Part shown: piece by piece, positions 1-11,068 of the stretch
Layout: each line of letters opens with the position of its first letter
How positions within the stretch are numbered: position 1 is the stretch's first letter
Made by a program: the position numbers and the translations under genes
The notes under the pieces: generated by a model
What the model was told of the DNA's origin: nothing
The model's database searches: none
What the model saw: the letters and a program-made list of their open reading frames with translations, nothing else
Assembly (NCBI GenBank): GCA_029204225.1
Contig: CM055113.1
Coordinates: 2,192,081 to 2,256,080, forward strand
Reading direction: 5' to 3'
DNA length: 64,000 nt
Source of the DNA: Diphasiastrum complanatum
Taxonomy: Eukaryota > Streptophyta > Lycopodiopsida > Lycopodiales > Lycopodiaceae

Positions 1-1330
1 AACAATATACAACCAACTACTCACCTCAGTCCAATGGTGTAGCTGAATGGAAGAATCGGAGACTCATCAAAAGTGCCAAGTGCATGCTGGCCCATGCCTC
101 TCTTCCAAAGAAATTCTGGACATAAGCTTTTACTATAGCTGCCTATTTACAGAATCGATCCATTACCAAAGCCTTGAATGACATGACACCTTATGAGTTC
201 TGGACAAGATCAAAACCATCACTCAGATATATTCGAGTGTTTGGATGCATCGCTTTCGTTCAGATCCTTGAAGATCTAAGAAGAAAGCTAGATGACAAAA
301 GCAGAAAAACGATTTTCATCGATTATTCTCCAGACCACAAGGCATACAAGCTCTACAATTTGGATACGATAAGGCATTTACCAGTAGAGTTGCCATTTTT
401 GTGGAAGACCAGTTCATTGACCATAAGGGAAATGCTGCTAACAAATCTAACCCAAGGATCGAGCAACCAAATAATTCCGATCCAGGGATTCCAGAAGGTC
501 AAACAGGTCCAGACAGCCTCCATCCAGATATATGGATGATCCAGCCTATTACTTTGTGTAGGAACCAACCACCATTTCTGAGGCTATGTCTACTCCTGAT
601 GCTAACCAATGGAAAGCAGCGATGGACACCGAATTCGAATCTCTAATGGAGAATCAAACATGGATAGTCACAGACTTGTCAAAGGACCAAATCCCAATTC
701 TATGCAAATGGATATTCAAGATGAAGTACGACACTGAAGGAAGGCTAAATCATTACAAGGCTAGGCTAGTCGGCAAAGACTTTTCCTAGATTCCAGATTT
801 GGATTATTCAGAAACCTTCAACCTAGTTGTCAAACATGCTTCATCCACCTACTCCTCTCCTTTGTAGCCGTAGTAGATCTTGAGGTCCACCAGAGGGATG
901 TCTAGACTGCTTTCCTCAATGGAACCATCAAAGAGGAAATCTATATGATGAAGCAAGAGGGATACGAACTCAACACATTTTTCATAGAGAATGGTTTGAT
1001 TCCAAACTGAACAGACTCGAATGTTTATTTCAAGTCTATATCAGATTACTTCATCATCATCACTCTCTATGTAGATGATACACTCTTATTCAGTAATAAT
1101 CAGAATCTGATGAAGGATACAAAATGCATGCTGGCCCAGAAATACAAGGTGACCCACTATTGTCTTGGAATCTTAATCCAAATCCAAGGAGATCGACCCA
1201 GTACACTGATTTTTATCAGTCAGCAACGATATCTCAACAATGTGCTGGAAAAGTATGGAATGGTCAACTCTCAGATAGTAGGAATTCGAGAGTATATTAC
1301 CAACCAGATGGGTTGTCTTATGTGATGATA
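1..1330 (+). pseudogene. Ty1/Copia pol relic: integrase C-terminal half to reverse transcriptase
   Basis: The window opens inside a Copia integrase: the catalytic-Glu motif SPQSNGVAEWKNR is readable near base 30, followed by the conserved YIRVFGCIAF segment near 230. The RT N-terminus follows from about 590 (TEFESLMENQTW, then YKARLVGKDF), and the palm motif YVDDTLLFS lies near 1071. The frame is broken by TAA near 122 and TAG at 787, by several frame changes, and by loss of the stretch between about 965 and 1005 where the YGLKQ region should be. Bases 1-545 are a close copy of 9731-10275, and the two diverge abruptly after TATGGATGATCCAG. This is a dead mobile-element fragment, not a host gene. 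Confidence 0.9.
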
Positions 1331-1449
1331 AAACCATATGCATACTCTTGTTAAATCACAATTTTATTAATGGACTATTATGATCCATTTGGAATAAATT
1401 TGGGGGTACTCCAGTATCTGATGGAATAGATATGCGCATATCTGGTATA

Positions 1450-1900
1450 GGAATTCCAGATGGAGTTTTTAAGATCTTTGGAATATCGGATAATGCAGTT
1501 AAAGATCTTCTTTGAAGGAATTGAATTCCTTGTACCATATTGGATATCTATTGGTATATGCTTCAGCTATTTTGATTCTTTTTCCTTCTGGTTTTTGATG
1601 AATACGCTTAGGTCATTTCGATTGTATATGAACGAGGGGTCTCGTCCATACCAGGGTCAATGCCTAGTGGTATTCTTAGATGATATTGTCATCTGCTGTG
1701 GAAACTTAAGGAAATGGAGAATTCAATAGTTGGAGGTATTTTTCTGGAAATGGTCGAAGATTGGATCCTATATTGGATATAGGATGATTAGATAATCTTT
1801 TTGATTTTCTATTGAGCATATCTAAAAGCAAAGAACTTTCTTGGAGAGAAAACTGCTAGTATGGGACATCAGTGATTTCAAAGAGAAAATTCTTGTGTGA
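1450..1900 (+). pseudogene. Ty3/Gypsy reverse transcriptase relic
   Basis: One short stretch (about 1628-1690) reads MNEGSRPYQGQCLVVFLDD. It matches the Ty3/Gypsy RT pattern of MNE..RPYLGQ followed by the catalytic FLDD box. Upstream residues (EGIEFLVPYW) weakly recall the conserved EFLVMPFGL block, and downstream near 1836 FLGE..ASMG may be the FLGH segment of the thumb. Reading frames are heavily broken and no flanking LTR is visible. The DD box assignment is fairly secure; the extent of the relic is a guess. Confidence 0.6.
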
Positions 1901-2989
1901 GAATGTTTCGTAGACTAGTGGTTAGTATTTACATTATTGGTAATGCTAACAGTTGAGACCATTGGTTAATCTTGTTTAGGGTATTTGGAGAGGTTATGAG
2001 ATATAGATTCGGATCCCTCAATGGTATCTCATAAATTTCAAATTGGACACCCTTAAAAGCTATTTTTCTTTTAATTTAAACCTCTCCTTTTTAGACATTT
2101 CTTAAATGCAAGACAATTGGTCTGAGATTTATATAATTCCTTCTAGGGTAGAGCTAGTATCTGAAGGACTATTAAAGTTATATGAATTCATAATTCCATT
2201 TCAGTTTGTGAACTTAGCTCAGAATCGATTGATGTTTTCAATTGATTAAGTGGAATTTTGACTTCCTGAACCCAAGTAATTATCTCTATTTGATAGCTGA
2301 TTCTTGAGAATAATGTTTCTATCACTCGGGATAAGATGTTTTATGATTTTAAGAAAAAGTCCGGCTTGTACTGACTTTTTCAAATATTTGATATCTCATA
2401 CGTGTTTCCTGAGAACTTTTTAATCGAAATTACGAAATTTCTTTTTAAAAAAGGGGGAGAAGAAAATAATAGGAATAAGACTTTCACGGGATCAACCAAT
2501 TGCATAGATTTCTTTTTTGGAATCCAGTTTGTGTGCAATGGTGGAACTATCCAGTGGAATAGAGGAAATCTCTACTGATTGTTTCGAATAATATGGAACT
2601 AGAGGAGTTTTGGGAATAATGAGTTGTGAGATATTCATGAATATACGAAGTGTTGGTAAAAATTAAATTAAGGGTCACTGATTGGCTACCAAGTACCATT
2701 TAGTTATGGATTGGATCAGCGGAATAAAGCTTTAAAGATAACCTTGACTAAATTGTGATATTGTTAAAATTCACTACATCAAAACAAGGTAAAAATTCAC
2801 TACATCAAAACAAGATCATAGTACTATTGTTAAAATTCACTACATCAAAACAAGGTTAAAAAATAGGGATGGTCATGTCATAGTCTTAAATGACCCATTA
2901 GAAACTTCATTTATTTCTTGTGAATAAAGGAAGGTGATCTATAAGTCATGCAAAACTTTGTCATGCGCAAGATTGAAACTGTTGAAAAA
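1901..2989. other. AT-rich stretch without recognisable gene
   Basis: No convincing coding frame is seen on either strand. The only structure noticed is the short tandem repeat listed at 2763-2857. The sequence probably derives from decayed retroelement DNA next to the Ty3 RT relic, but this cannot be shown. Confidence 0.5.
2763..2857. repeat. Short tandem repeat, three copies of a 22-mer
   Basis: AAATTCACTACATCAAAACA(AG) occurs at 2767, 2793 and 2833. The first two copies are almost adjacent and the third follows a 19-base spacer. Confidence 0.9.
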
Positions 2990-3056
2990 AACAAGAATGT
3001 TGCAATATACCATAAAGGCATTGCCACAAATTTCTTGAATGAAAAATTTGATTATT
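2990..3056 (+). pseudogene. Copia pol C-terminal tail (left arm)
   Basis: The peptide KGIATNFLNEKFDY followed by TGA ends here. The same peptide ends the minus-strand Copia pol at 27505-27620, where it is preceded by VADIFTK, the usual end of Copia RNase H. The left copy is cut off just upstream, which fixes the outer edge of the inverted repeat inside a Copia coding region. Confidence 0.75.
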
Positions 3057-4624
3057 GATGTTGGTGTGTCATGCAGGAGCCTAGCGATGCATGCAACAAA
3101 GAGCGAGAGACACATAATTTTTGCAATTTATGAATTACATATGAGGTTGCATCTAAAGTGTGGACACGCATGGAAGAAAAAGAGAGAGACATGAATTTTT
3201 TGCTATTTACAACATACATATAAAGACGCACCTAAAGTGTTGAGTTCTTTGCAATAAAGTGTTTAGAAATGTGGTAGTCTTTAGTATTAACTTTTGTATA
3301 AACTCCATTGAGCAACTTGAACACACAATATTGCCTATGCAAGACAATGCTAGAAATACAAAGATTCCATTATAAATAATTGAAAAATACAAAACCCAGA
3401 GTCACAATTCATCTTTTAGCAATCATCACAATAGCTTACCACTATTCCGATAAGGCCAAAAAAAATGTAACAAGTATGTTAAAATGTTATCAAATTTGTT
3501 TCGATTTGATGTGATGAAGTTCTTAGTCTTTAATTAATTTGTAAGGTTATAGCTATGTATTGCATCAACTACGTCTAAGAGTAAGTTTACTCCTTCCATG
3601 TATTTTATGTGATAGTGAACTAAACTGGCACAAAATCAAATTGAAAAATGGACTACAATCTAAATGTTGATGCAAAGATGACATGACATTAAACAATAAA
3701 CTAATCGACTGGCAAATGATAAGGCTATGAATGCAAAACCTTTCACACATATGACACAATCTCAAAAAATTATTAGGGTTTGTGTGTGTCTCAAGTTAGT
3801 GGGACCATGGTAATAATGTAACGAGGGTAAGAATATTAAGAATTCTTTAGGCTAGGTGAACATACGAAGGTAAAAGTACACTCTCTTAACCACCATGTAA
3901 TAGGTGGGCCATTCATTTGAGGGTGTTCCAGCAAGTGAGGCCGAGTTCTTGAATGCACCACCTATTACATAGCGTTTAACAGAGTGTACTTTTACTTGTT
4001 GACTAGTGAAGCATCCCATCCGATTATCACCTGGAACATGGAACTTGCAACACATTTGAGCTTCATTAGATTAAATTTCCAGCAATTATTTTGTAACTCC
4101 GGGATGGAAATATTGTAGAAATCATACAAGCAGCACAAGGCAACGTGAGAGTATTCTTGACCAACGAAGCATGCAACTTCTGGTACATGCCGGTGTGGTT
4201 TTAAATCTTTTTCGTACGATATGGAAATAAGCATGCGACTTCTGGTACATGCCAGCTTCAAATTGGATAGGAGTGTTGCTTTCGGAATCAGATTATACTA
4301 TATTTTCAGCCACGGTTTTTTGACTTGAGAGATGGAAATAATGTAGAGATCTGTTGAGGACACGTCAAGATGAGCAATCTTGACTAGTGAAGCGTTCTGT
4401 CATCCAGCACTTATCACAATCACAAAAGACTTGAGCTTCTAGAATCTTGACTAGTAAAAAATGCTGCGATCACTTTACACAAGCTTTTGGAACATGTAAT
4501 CTTATGCCAGTTTCAGATTCCAATAATTGTCCCTTTTAGTGTGGGATGGCATAATGTATGGATTCTGTGGGAACACGTCAAAATGAGACCACTTCATGTG
4601 GGCCATGATCTTCTGGTCATTATA
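3057..4624. other. Left-arm non-coding segment (possible LTR or leader)
   Basis: After the Copia stop codon the sequence begins TGTTGGTGTGTCATGCAGG, which could be the start of an LTR, but no matching CA end was found. The rest is AT-rich. It contains the hairpin at 3870-3995 and repeated scraps of 'CACTAGTCAAGATT' and 'CTTCTGGTACATGCC'. The counterpart is 25984-27504. No coding assignment. Confidence 0.6.
3870..3995. repeat. 126 bp imperfect palindrome (hairpin)
   Basis: The left half starts GTAAAAGTACACTCT and continues through GTAATAGGTGG. The right half carries CCACCTATTAC and ends AGAGTGTACTTTTAC. A loop of roughly 25 bases contains GGGTGTTCCAGCAAGTGAGG. The right arm of the giant repeat (26602-26710) keeps only part of this structure because about 40 bases are absent there. 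Confidence 0.8.
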
Positions 4625-4879
4625 TTATAAGACAATTGGTCCACCTCCAAGAGAACGACAGGAATCAGAGCAAGGATAACATCTACCAGCCCTCTTTGAA
4701 ATAATCAACATTTTAATGAGAATAGCTACTGGCCCCGGCTTCATCTCCACATCTGAGTGGTAAGATATGTATCCATCAATTAGCACAAAATTATATTTAT
4801 CCCAACCAAATATATGACGTTTATCATTTTTGTTGTTGGCTTCATTCATAGCATGTAAGAAAGCGCCGCACTGCCCCAC
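4625..4879 (-). CDS. Small ORF of unknown function in the left inverted-repeat arm
   Basis: An 84-codon ORF beginning MGQCGAFLHAMNEANNKNDK. Its partner in the right arm (25621-25983) is 120 codons because the left arm lacks about 80 bases and reaches a stop early. The residues include FGWDKYNFVLIDGY and a Cys-rich tail. I do not recognise a family. It may be a captured exon of a host gene carried inside a repeat. Conservation between the arms is expected from the duplication alone, so it is not evidence of function. Confidence 0.3.
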   Translation of the reverse strand: MGQCGAFLHAMNEANNKNDKRHIFGWDKYNFVLIDGYISYHSDVEMKPGPVAILIKMLIISKRAGRCYPCSDSCRSLGGGPIVL

Positions 4880-5129
4880 GTTTGTACTACAAATTCTGTG
4901 TTACGTGCTATTATGACAACTCAGGCAGACAATATGTTACATATTGATCATAGCATTAGTCCAATTAGCCATTATAGCTACAAAAATATAAGATGTATGG
5001 CATCATTTCGAAGTGATGGTTCAGTCACAACATAATGGATTGTTCTCAATTCTTGTGAAGACACTACATAAGTAATTGTTGTCAATTCTCGTGGTACTAG
5101 ATTATAGCTTTATGATTATGCATGCTAGA

Positions 5130-5443
5130 CATCCCAAAACTAATTATAATTTAAAACTAATTGGTCATGAAACTAGGTATCAATGATGAAAATCGTTTTT
5201 TATTACTTTCAAGTTACTAACGTGAAAAAATGTTAGAATTCATAATTAAATACATTTTACAAATTGTTTTAATTTTTTTTTCAAATTCTAGTTATTATTC
5301 TACTTCTAAAATTGACTTAACATAGTGAAATGGTCATGTTGGACTTAATTCAGTCTGAATCGGAGGTCATAATCACTTTCACTAGAAGTTGTATAGACTT
5401 TAATGTATTTATGCAGACTTTGTGTTTATAATCACTCAACATT
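5130..5443. other. AT-rich segment truncating gag-protease (left arm)
   Basis: This AT-rich block replaces protease and all downstream pol after the SGATSHIT motif. The same block follows both gag copies in the right arm (near 23300-23650 and 25055-25390), so the truncation predates the duplication. No ORF is seen. Confidence 0.6.
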
Positions 5444-6431
5444 TCAGGTGATGTGTGATGTGGCTCCTGAGTTCACAACTATGTTGGTGTCACAGTTAGC
5501 TTCTATTTCTTCAAGTCTTTTCCTTGTCATCTTCTTGCATTGAAGATTCTGCAACATTGGCCTTGTTCTTTTTGGACTCGGCTTTACGATTAAACCAACA
5601 TTCATGGGCTGAATGGCTCTTTTTCTTGCAATGAACACAAGCTATGTTGGGCTGAATGGCTCTTTTTCTTGCAATGAACGCAAGCTATTTCTTAATGCCC
5701 TTTTTTGTTGCAGTGTAGACATTCCAAGGATGCTTTACATATTTGTCCTTCTCTTAGGACTCTTGACGGTCTTGGAACGTGACTCGAAATTTTCTGGACA
5801 TGGAGTTTGCCATCCTTTTGTTCTTGATAAATAGGGCTCTCTCTGAACTATTCACTTGCTTAGTGTCTTCCTTCATGAGCTTATCATCTGCTACAACTTT
5901 GGATGCATCTTCAAGTGTCATGATGGGTGTTCTCATGAGGATTGTACAAGTGATAAGAAGGTGGAAGTGACTTGGCAAAATGTAAAAACTATTGGACTAG
6001 AGGTATTTGACGCTCATGATTTGTTGCTGCCAACTGGAAAAGATTCCCTTCACTTTGTTGACATGTTGGTCTAGATCTTACCCGTCCCACTTCAGATTGA
6101 GAAGTTGGTTGTTCAAATGCAAGATTTTGTTCTAGGTTTGTGCTCATATACGTCTTGCAATCTTTACAAAACATTTTTGGCTTGTCTCATAGTCTTCAGT
6201 TGTCATCATTATGTCTTCCGTAAGGGACAACATAATCATTCCTTCTATCCCATTCTTTTGGTTCATCTTCATCCCTAATTTCTGCTCCATTGAAAACACT
6301 CCATAGTCCTCGACCTCACATCGTTTGTGCTTCCAGATTCGATACTTTCAACCATCCAGAACTATCACAATCTTCTGATGCAGATTGGAGTATTTGATGC
6401 CTGATCCTAGATTCTATCTAGTGCTCAAGCC
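5444..6431 (-). pseudogene. Truncated Copia gag to protease start (left arm)
   Basis: On the minus strand, going down from the primer binding site at 6443, gag-like sequence is broken by stops. Near 5590-5700 it contains zinc-knuckle repeats of the type CxxCKKKxHxxHxCW. The last conserved residues are VVNSGATSHIT at 5444-5476, the Copia protease active-site motif with Asp changed to Asn. Everything downstream (rest of protease, integrase, RT) is missing. The zinc-knuckle and ANVAESS region resembles the Copia element at 34870-40027, so the two are probably related families. Confidence 0.8.
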
Positions 6432-6443
6432 GCTCTAATACCA
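6432..6443 (-). other. Copia primer binding site (left arm)
   Basis: Reads TGGTATTAGAGC on the minus strand, one change from the usual initiator-Met-tRNA site TGGTATCAGAGC. It immediately follows an LTR end in CA. Confidence 0.9.
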
Positions 6444-6873
6444 TGAAAGAAAGCGGAGATAATGCCACTCAACAAGATCTAAATTGATTCTGATTGAACT
6501 ACTGAATGCGAATCACACAAGAGCATAACCACGAGAAAAATTCAATAACATAGATAACGTTTGGAGAATAATGTTCAATAGCTTTTGTTTTTGTATTGGT
6601 TTTGTGATACATACATATGTCTTCACGTTCTTCACTTCCTTCTCACTTTTTTTTCTCCTCTTTGCTACGCTTCTCGCTTCTGACCTTTGTTCTTTGATCG
6701 TAGGTAGATTTATACTTGCCTACTAGGGATTACAAGGAGTTTAGATTAATTACTAAAAACTAAGCTCTAATTGTACTTTCTCACTTCAAGCAACGCCTCA
6801 ATTTCCTTTCTTCACCACTGCTGTATCAAAAATTAGAGAGCCATATTGCATTGTTGTGTGTGTTGAACCAACA
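6444..6873 (-). repeat. Copia LTR (left arm), about 430 bp
   Basis: On the minus strand it runs from TGTTGGTTCAACACAC to CGCTTTCTTTCA and abuts the primer binding site. The right-arm counterpart is 21863-22292, of the same length. The TG start is chosen by position and dinucleotide only, since there is no second LTR to compare. Confidence 0.7.
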
Positions 6874-7054
6874 GGTCGACTTTGTTGATAATCCCTCGTA
6901 GGAGGGTCCATTACAGGTTCCTTATGGCAAAGCTTGTAATGGCCTCTTAAGACAATTCCTTATGGGTTCCTTACGGGAGTTTATCGTAGCTTGACTACGA
7001 TTTCGGGTTCGTTGAAAGGGTGGCCGAGTTCACCTATTCCAACACTTCTAACTT

Positions 7055-7056
<2 letters not shown>

Positions 7057-7138
<82 letters not shown>
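7057..7138. repeat. GA microsatellite, about 82 bp
   Basis: An uninterrupted (GA)n tract. The corresponding tract in the right arm (21639-21678) is only about 40 bp. Confidence 0.98.
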
Positions 7139-7140
<2 letters not shown>

Positions 7141-7675
7141 TAAACAACAATGTGTATTGAATGATCATCATCCCTTATTTAGTCTACGAATAAGGGGTCT
7201 TCTAAATAATGCCTATGTGCCACATTATTTCCTAATAAAGATATCTGATAGTGATAGCTAGATAGCACGATGCTTCAAGAGTCATTAATGCTTACACTTT
7301 GCAATGTCACAATTATTGAAGTTCTATGTGATTGACTTGGTAATTTACATAGAAGCTATATAAGGCATAATCATCACAATATTGAATTTGTGCATGTTGT
7401 TGTTGTTCTTTCATAGCAATTTGCCATTGCTTGCAAAGAATTGATATACCGGATTGAATGTGGCTTCTTTTCAAACTTTAAAAGGGATCAATCCATGTCC
7501 AACTTTTTCCATGAGCTGGACATAGAGAAGAACGTAGACTATTTCAAATCTCTATGGCACCCATACATGCATGACTTCTAGATGATTGAATAAATTACCA
7601 ATGTATTCAATGAGCACTACCTTAGATTTATAAATTTATTCACTATTCTTGTCATATAATATGATGTGCTCTCAT
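7139..7675. other. Left-arm spacer without gene
   Basis: No ORF or motif recognised. It is matched in inverted orientation by about 21115-21638. Confidence 0.6.
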
Positions 7676-7975
7676 TCATGCATTTGAATGTTCTTGTTTG
7701 CTCTTCTCCACGACATAAACACCACTCAAGATGATATTATCCACATAGATTGGTAAAATGGTAAAATCATTTCCAGCAAACCTATAATAAAGTGAATGAT
7801 CGTACTCACTCATAACAAAGCTTTGAGAGAGTAATAATGTGTTAAGCTTAGCATACCAACTCCCTGGTGCCTGTTGAAGACCATACAAACTCTTTTGTAG
7901 AAGACACACATGATTTGGCTTTGTAGATGAAATGTAGCTCTCGAGTTGCTGCATGTACACTTCCTCCTCAGGTGT
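7676..7975 (-). pseudogene. Copia reverse transcriptase scrap (left arm)
   Basis: About 100 codons of RT palm: KSLYGLQQAPGSWYAKLNT, then the catalytic box as YVDNII (canonical YVDDII, second Asp lost). It is a close relative of the RT at 28180-28620, where the box is intact. The downstream thumb and RNase H are absent; the ORF ends shortly after in unrelated sequence. A fragment moved into the repeat unit. Confidence 0.85.
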
Positions 7976-8690
7976 TGTCTTTTAGGATTCTAACTCCTAC
8001 TATGGGTTCCCAACTAGTAGGGTTAAGGTACCTCTTACGCTATGGCTACCCAACTAGAGGAGAGAGGGTTCCTAATACACATTGAAATATAGTGGTGGTG
8101 GGGTTTGATCCACTCCCTTCTTATATTCTCTTGCATAACAGAACCTCAAAGGCTCAACCTTCTAGAGAGAGAAAATGACCTAAACTAGTTCCTCAAGGCA
8201 GCCCCCCAACTAAGAAATGTCCTAGATTAGCTCTCTAAGGCTTTCCCCAATTAGAGAGTATTCTAAATTGACCTAACCCTGATGACCACTAAGGCTCACC
8301 CAACTAGTGGCTTCCTGATTTATCCCAAAGTAATCCTAACTAACTCCCATTAGGGAAGGAAAGATAAGTGCATAAGAGAAATAATCCCATAATCACAAGC
8401 ACAATAACATAAAGCCAGTTGAGGAAAACTTAGTGGGGCTTGGGCACCTACCACCAAGTATTCTATCCACAATTGGGAACACAAGTTGTTGAGCAAGAAT
8501 AGATTAGTCTGTTAAAGCTTGGGCTTATACAAGTGTTACCTAAGGCCTCCAAATCCACTTCTATATATATAATGAGTGATCGGCCCATAAGCTAAGATGC
8601 TTATAAGATAATCCCAAGCTATTCTAAGAAGTGACTTCTCGTATCAAAATGAAGTTCATGCTTATCAAAATAAACTTAGACATAACTCTA
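7976..8690. repeat. Left-arm inner segment with internal short repeats
   Basis: Contains several degenerate copies of a motif like CCCAACTAG(A/T)GG and CTCTAAGGCT(TTCCCCAA)TTAGAG. It has no coding frame and pairs with 20100-20809. It could be a decayed LTR, but no termini were identified. Confidence 0.5.
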
Positions 8691-8779
8691 AAGTGCTCCT
8701 TGGTAACTAGTTCGTCGAGTTCTTCGGCGAACTGTTCCTATTCTTCCATTTCCATAGGTTCTTTCCCTTTACTGTAAGC

Positions 8780-9420
8780 AGTTCCAACAACAAGCACACA
8801 GTGCTACAACCAGTCATCAAATTAGCAACAAGCGGAAGATGAAGCAACTTTCATGACCAAAGTTGGAGAACAACAGAATATCGATTTCTGGTATTTAGAT
8901 TCCAGAGGAGTAACTCAGCACATGACTCACCATCGTGACTGGTTCAAAGACTATAGTCATCCACCCATTCTCGAGTTGTGCAACTTGGAGACAACTCATC
9001 ACATTCAATCGAAGGCGAAGGAATAGTCAGAGTTGAATTCAAAAGAGTGGAAGTCAAATTGTTGTCCAACGTTCTCCACGCTCCAAATCTGACCAAGAAT
9101 ATGCTCTTTGTTAGTAGAATTACCGATTCAGGTCGGAGGGTCGAATTCAATACAGAAGGCTGCACAATTCTTGACAAATACCGGAAGGTTCTAGCCTACA
9201 GAAGAAGAAGAGGCTATCTTTACAAAATCAGCCATTGCTACTCTTCTAACAGTCAAGCTCTTCACATAGCCACTTTTGAATTAACTGATATGTTGTGGCA
9301 TTTCATACTTGGCCATCTTAACTTCAACAGTATTAAAAAAATGTCAACTCAGAGTCTAGTACAAGATCTACCATCTGTCAACAAGCTGCATTATCAGCAA
9401 GCATGCTAGAAGTCCCTTCA
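8780..9420 (+). pseudogene. Copia protease and GAG-pre-integrase relic
   Basis: FWYLDSRGVTQHMTHH near 8890 is the Copia protease active site (usual DSGATxHM), with the catalytic triad motif damaged to DSRG. It continues in frame to VQLGD, LHAPNLTKNMLFVS and the GAG-pre-integrase motif LWHFILGHLN at about 9294. A frame change of at least one base separates this part from the integrase ORF at 9450. No LTR is seen on the left; the inner edge of the inverted repeat lies about 90 bp upstream. Confidence 0.88.
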
Positions 9421-9449
9421 TTTTAGACTCAATTCATACATCCAAGGAC

Positions 9450-10280
9450 TTGCTGGACCTCGTACACAACAACGACATTTGTGGCTTGTCGATGCAAACT
9501 GCTTCCATAGGGGGAGCTCTCTATTTTCTAATCTTCATCGATGACTTCTCTCGAAGTATTGCTAACTACTCTATGAAGAACAGATTCGAAGCATTCAAGT
9601 TCTTCAAGTACTTCAAGACGTCTACAAAAAATCAGACCCAGAGGAAGATCAAGGCTCTATGCACAGATGGAGGGAGAGAGTACATCTCCGCAGAATTCAA
9701 GGAGTTTTGCAAGGCCAGTGGAATACATCCACAATATACAACCAACTACTCACCTCAGTCCAATGGTGTAGCTAAACGGAAGAATCGGACACTCATCGAA
9801 AGTGCCAAGAGCATGCTGACCCATGCCTCTCTTCCAAAGAAATTCTGGACAGAAGCTTTTTCTATAGCTGCCTATTTACAGAATCGATCCATTACCAAAG
9901 CCTTGAATGACAGAACACCTTATGAGGTCTGGACAAGATCAAAACTATCACTCAAATATATTCGAGTGTTTGGGTGCATCGCTTTCGTTCAGATCCTTGA
10001 AGATCTAAGAAGAAAGCTAGATGACAAAAGCAAAAAAACAATTTTCATCGATTATTCTCCAGACCACAAGGCATACAAGCTCTACAATTTGGATACCGAG
10101 AAGGCATTTACCAGTAGAGTTGCCATTTTTGTGGAAGATGAGTTCATTGACCATAAGGGAGAAGCTGCTAACAAATCTGACCCAAGGATCGAGCAACCAA
10201 ATAATTCCGATCCAGGGATTCCAGAAGGTCAAACAGGTCTAGACAACCTCCATCCAGATATATGGATGATCCAGGTTGCT
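9450..10280 (+). pseudogene. Copia integrase relic
   Basis: An open stretch of integrase core: first Asp in FIDDFSR, second Asp in CTDGGREYIS. The catalytic-Glu motif is NGVAKRKNR, where Lys replaces the required Glu of the D,D35E triad. It continues to YIRVFGCIAF and then switches at about 10275 to unrelated sequence. Bases 9731-10275 duplicate 1-545. The loss of Glu predicts an inactive enzyme. Confidence 0.92.
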
Positions 10281-10900
10281 TCAACTAGTTCTTCTTGTTC
10301 GCAGGTGCCCTTGGCGGATCTATCCTTGAAACTTTTGCAATGGCAGATATTTGCGGCAGTTGAGTTGGTACTTTCTTAATTCCATAACAATCTGGGTCCA
10401 TGTGCTGTAGGACCTGCTCATCAATCAGCTCAATCTCCTTATTATAAGTCAGAACATGTTGCCAAGGAACTAAATCATCGTCCCTAGGTTCTCAAAAGGT
10501 CCTGCTGACAGCCATGCTACGCTTATCATACTCACACCAAATGTAATTGATGTGTCCATGATGTAACACTTGAAGATGTGCTGGGTTCAGGATCTAATTC
10601 GTATTCATATGCTTGGCAGTCAATCTTTGATAATGCATTTGTCCATCTCATGACATCCGTCTCATGACATCCGTTTCTGAATTATAGTGACCACCCTTGG
10701 ATGGGGCCTTGGGGGCAATCTATTATGTGATCTGTCGTGGATGATCCATCATCCGCCTTGAGTTCAATATATGGATAAGAAGTCTGATAAGGAATCCTCT
10801 TCTGTTGAACAATCCGGAAGTAAAGTGGGCAAAATGTTGTATCATGTGATATTGCGTTGCACAAATGGCAAAATCTATGTGTCAGTCTCAAATTTTGCTT
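10281..10900 (-). pseudogene. Ty3/Gypsy gag C-terminal region with zinc knuckle
   Basis: On the minus strand the peptide CHLCNAISHDTTFC at about 10860 is a CX2CX4HX4C zinc knuckle, as at the end of retroviral-type gag. It lies downstream of the gag ORFs at 11069-11914 on the same strand and is probably the same gene with frame breaks. Beyond it (10281-10680) no protease motif could be read with confidence. Confidence 0.65.
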
Positions 10901-11068
10901 TAGGACTGAACACTCGTTTGTTGTGTGGTTTTGTGTGCATACTGAACACCATATATTCTCACGTCATGGATACTATAGCTAGTTTGGTTTCGGTAGATGT
11001 GGCGTTGCTGCTACAACTCCTTGTAAGGCTTTCAATTTTTGATCAAACTGTGCCGCAAGCTGCTCCAT

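Larger units (their letters stand above)
2990..8690 (+). repeat. Giant inverted repeat, left arm (about 5.7 kb)
   Basis: The reverse complement of this segment runs through 27570-20100. The correspondence can be followed end to end: the Copia tail at 2990/27568, the short ORF at 4879/25621, the gag zinc knuckles near 5600/23140 and 24880, the primer binding site at 6443/22293, the microsatellite at 7057/21679, the RT scrap at 7960/20825 and the edge near 8690/20100. Most differences are single bases plus small indels. The left arm carries one copy of the LTR-gag block; the right arm carries two. Confidence 0.93.

Noticed and set aside
2763-2857. Possible CRISPR-like array of three direct repeats
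   Set aside because: Spacers are unequal (4 and 19 bases), only three units, and this is plant DNA.
5613-6074. Overlapping plus-strand ORFs of 63-73 codons in the left arm, mirrored in the right arm
   Set aside because: They are antisense to the gag relic and repeat only because the arms are duplicated.
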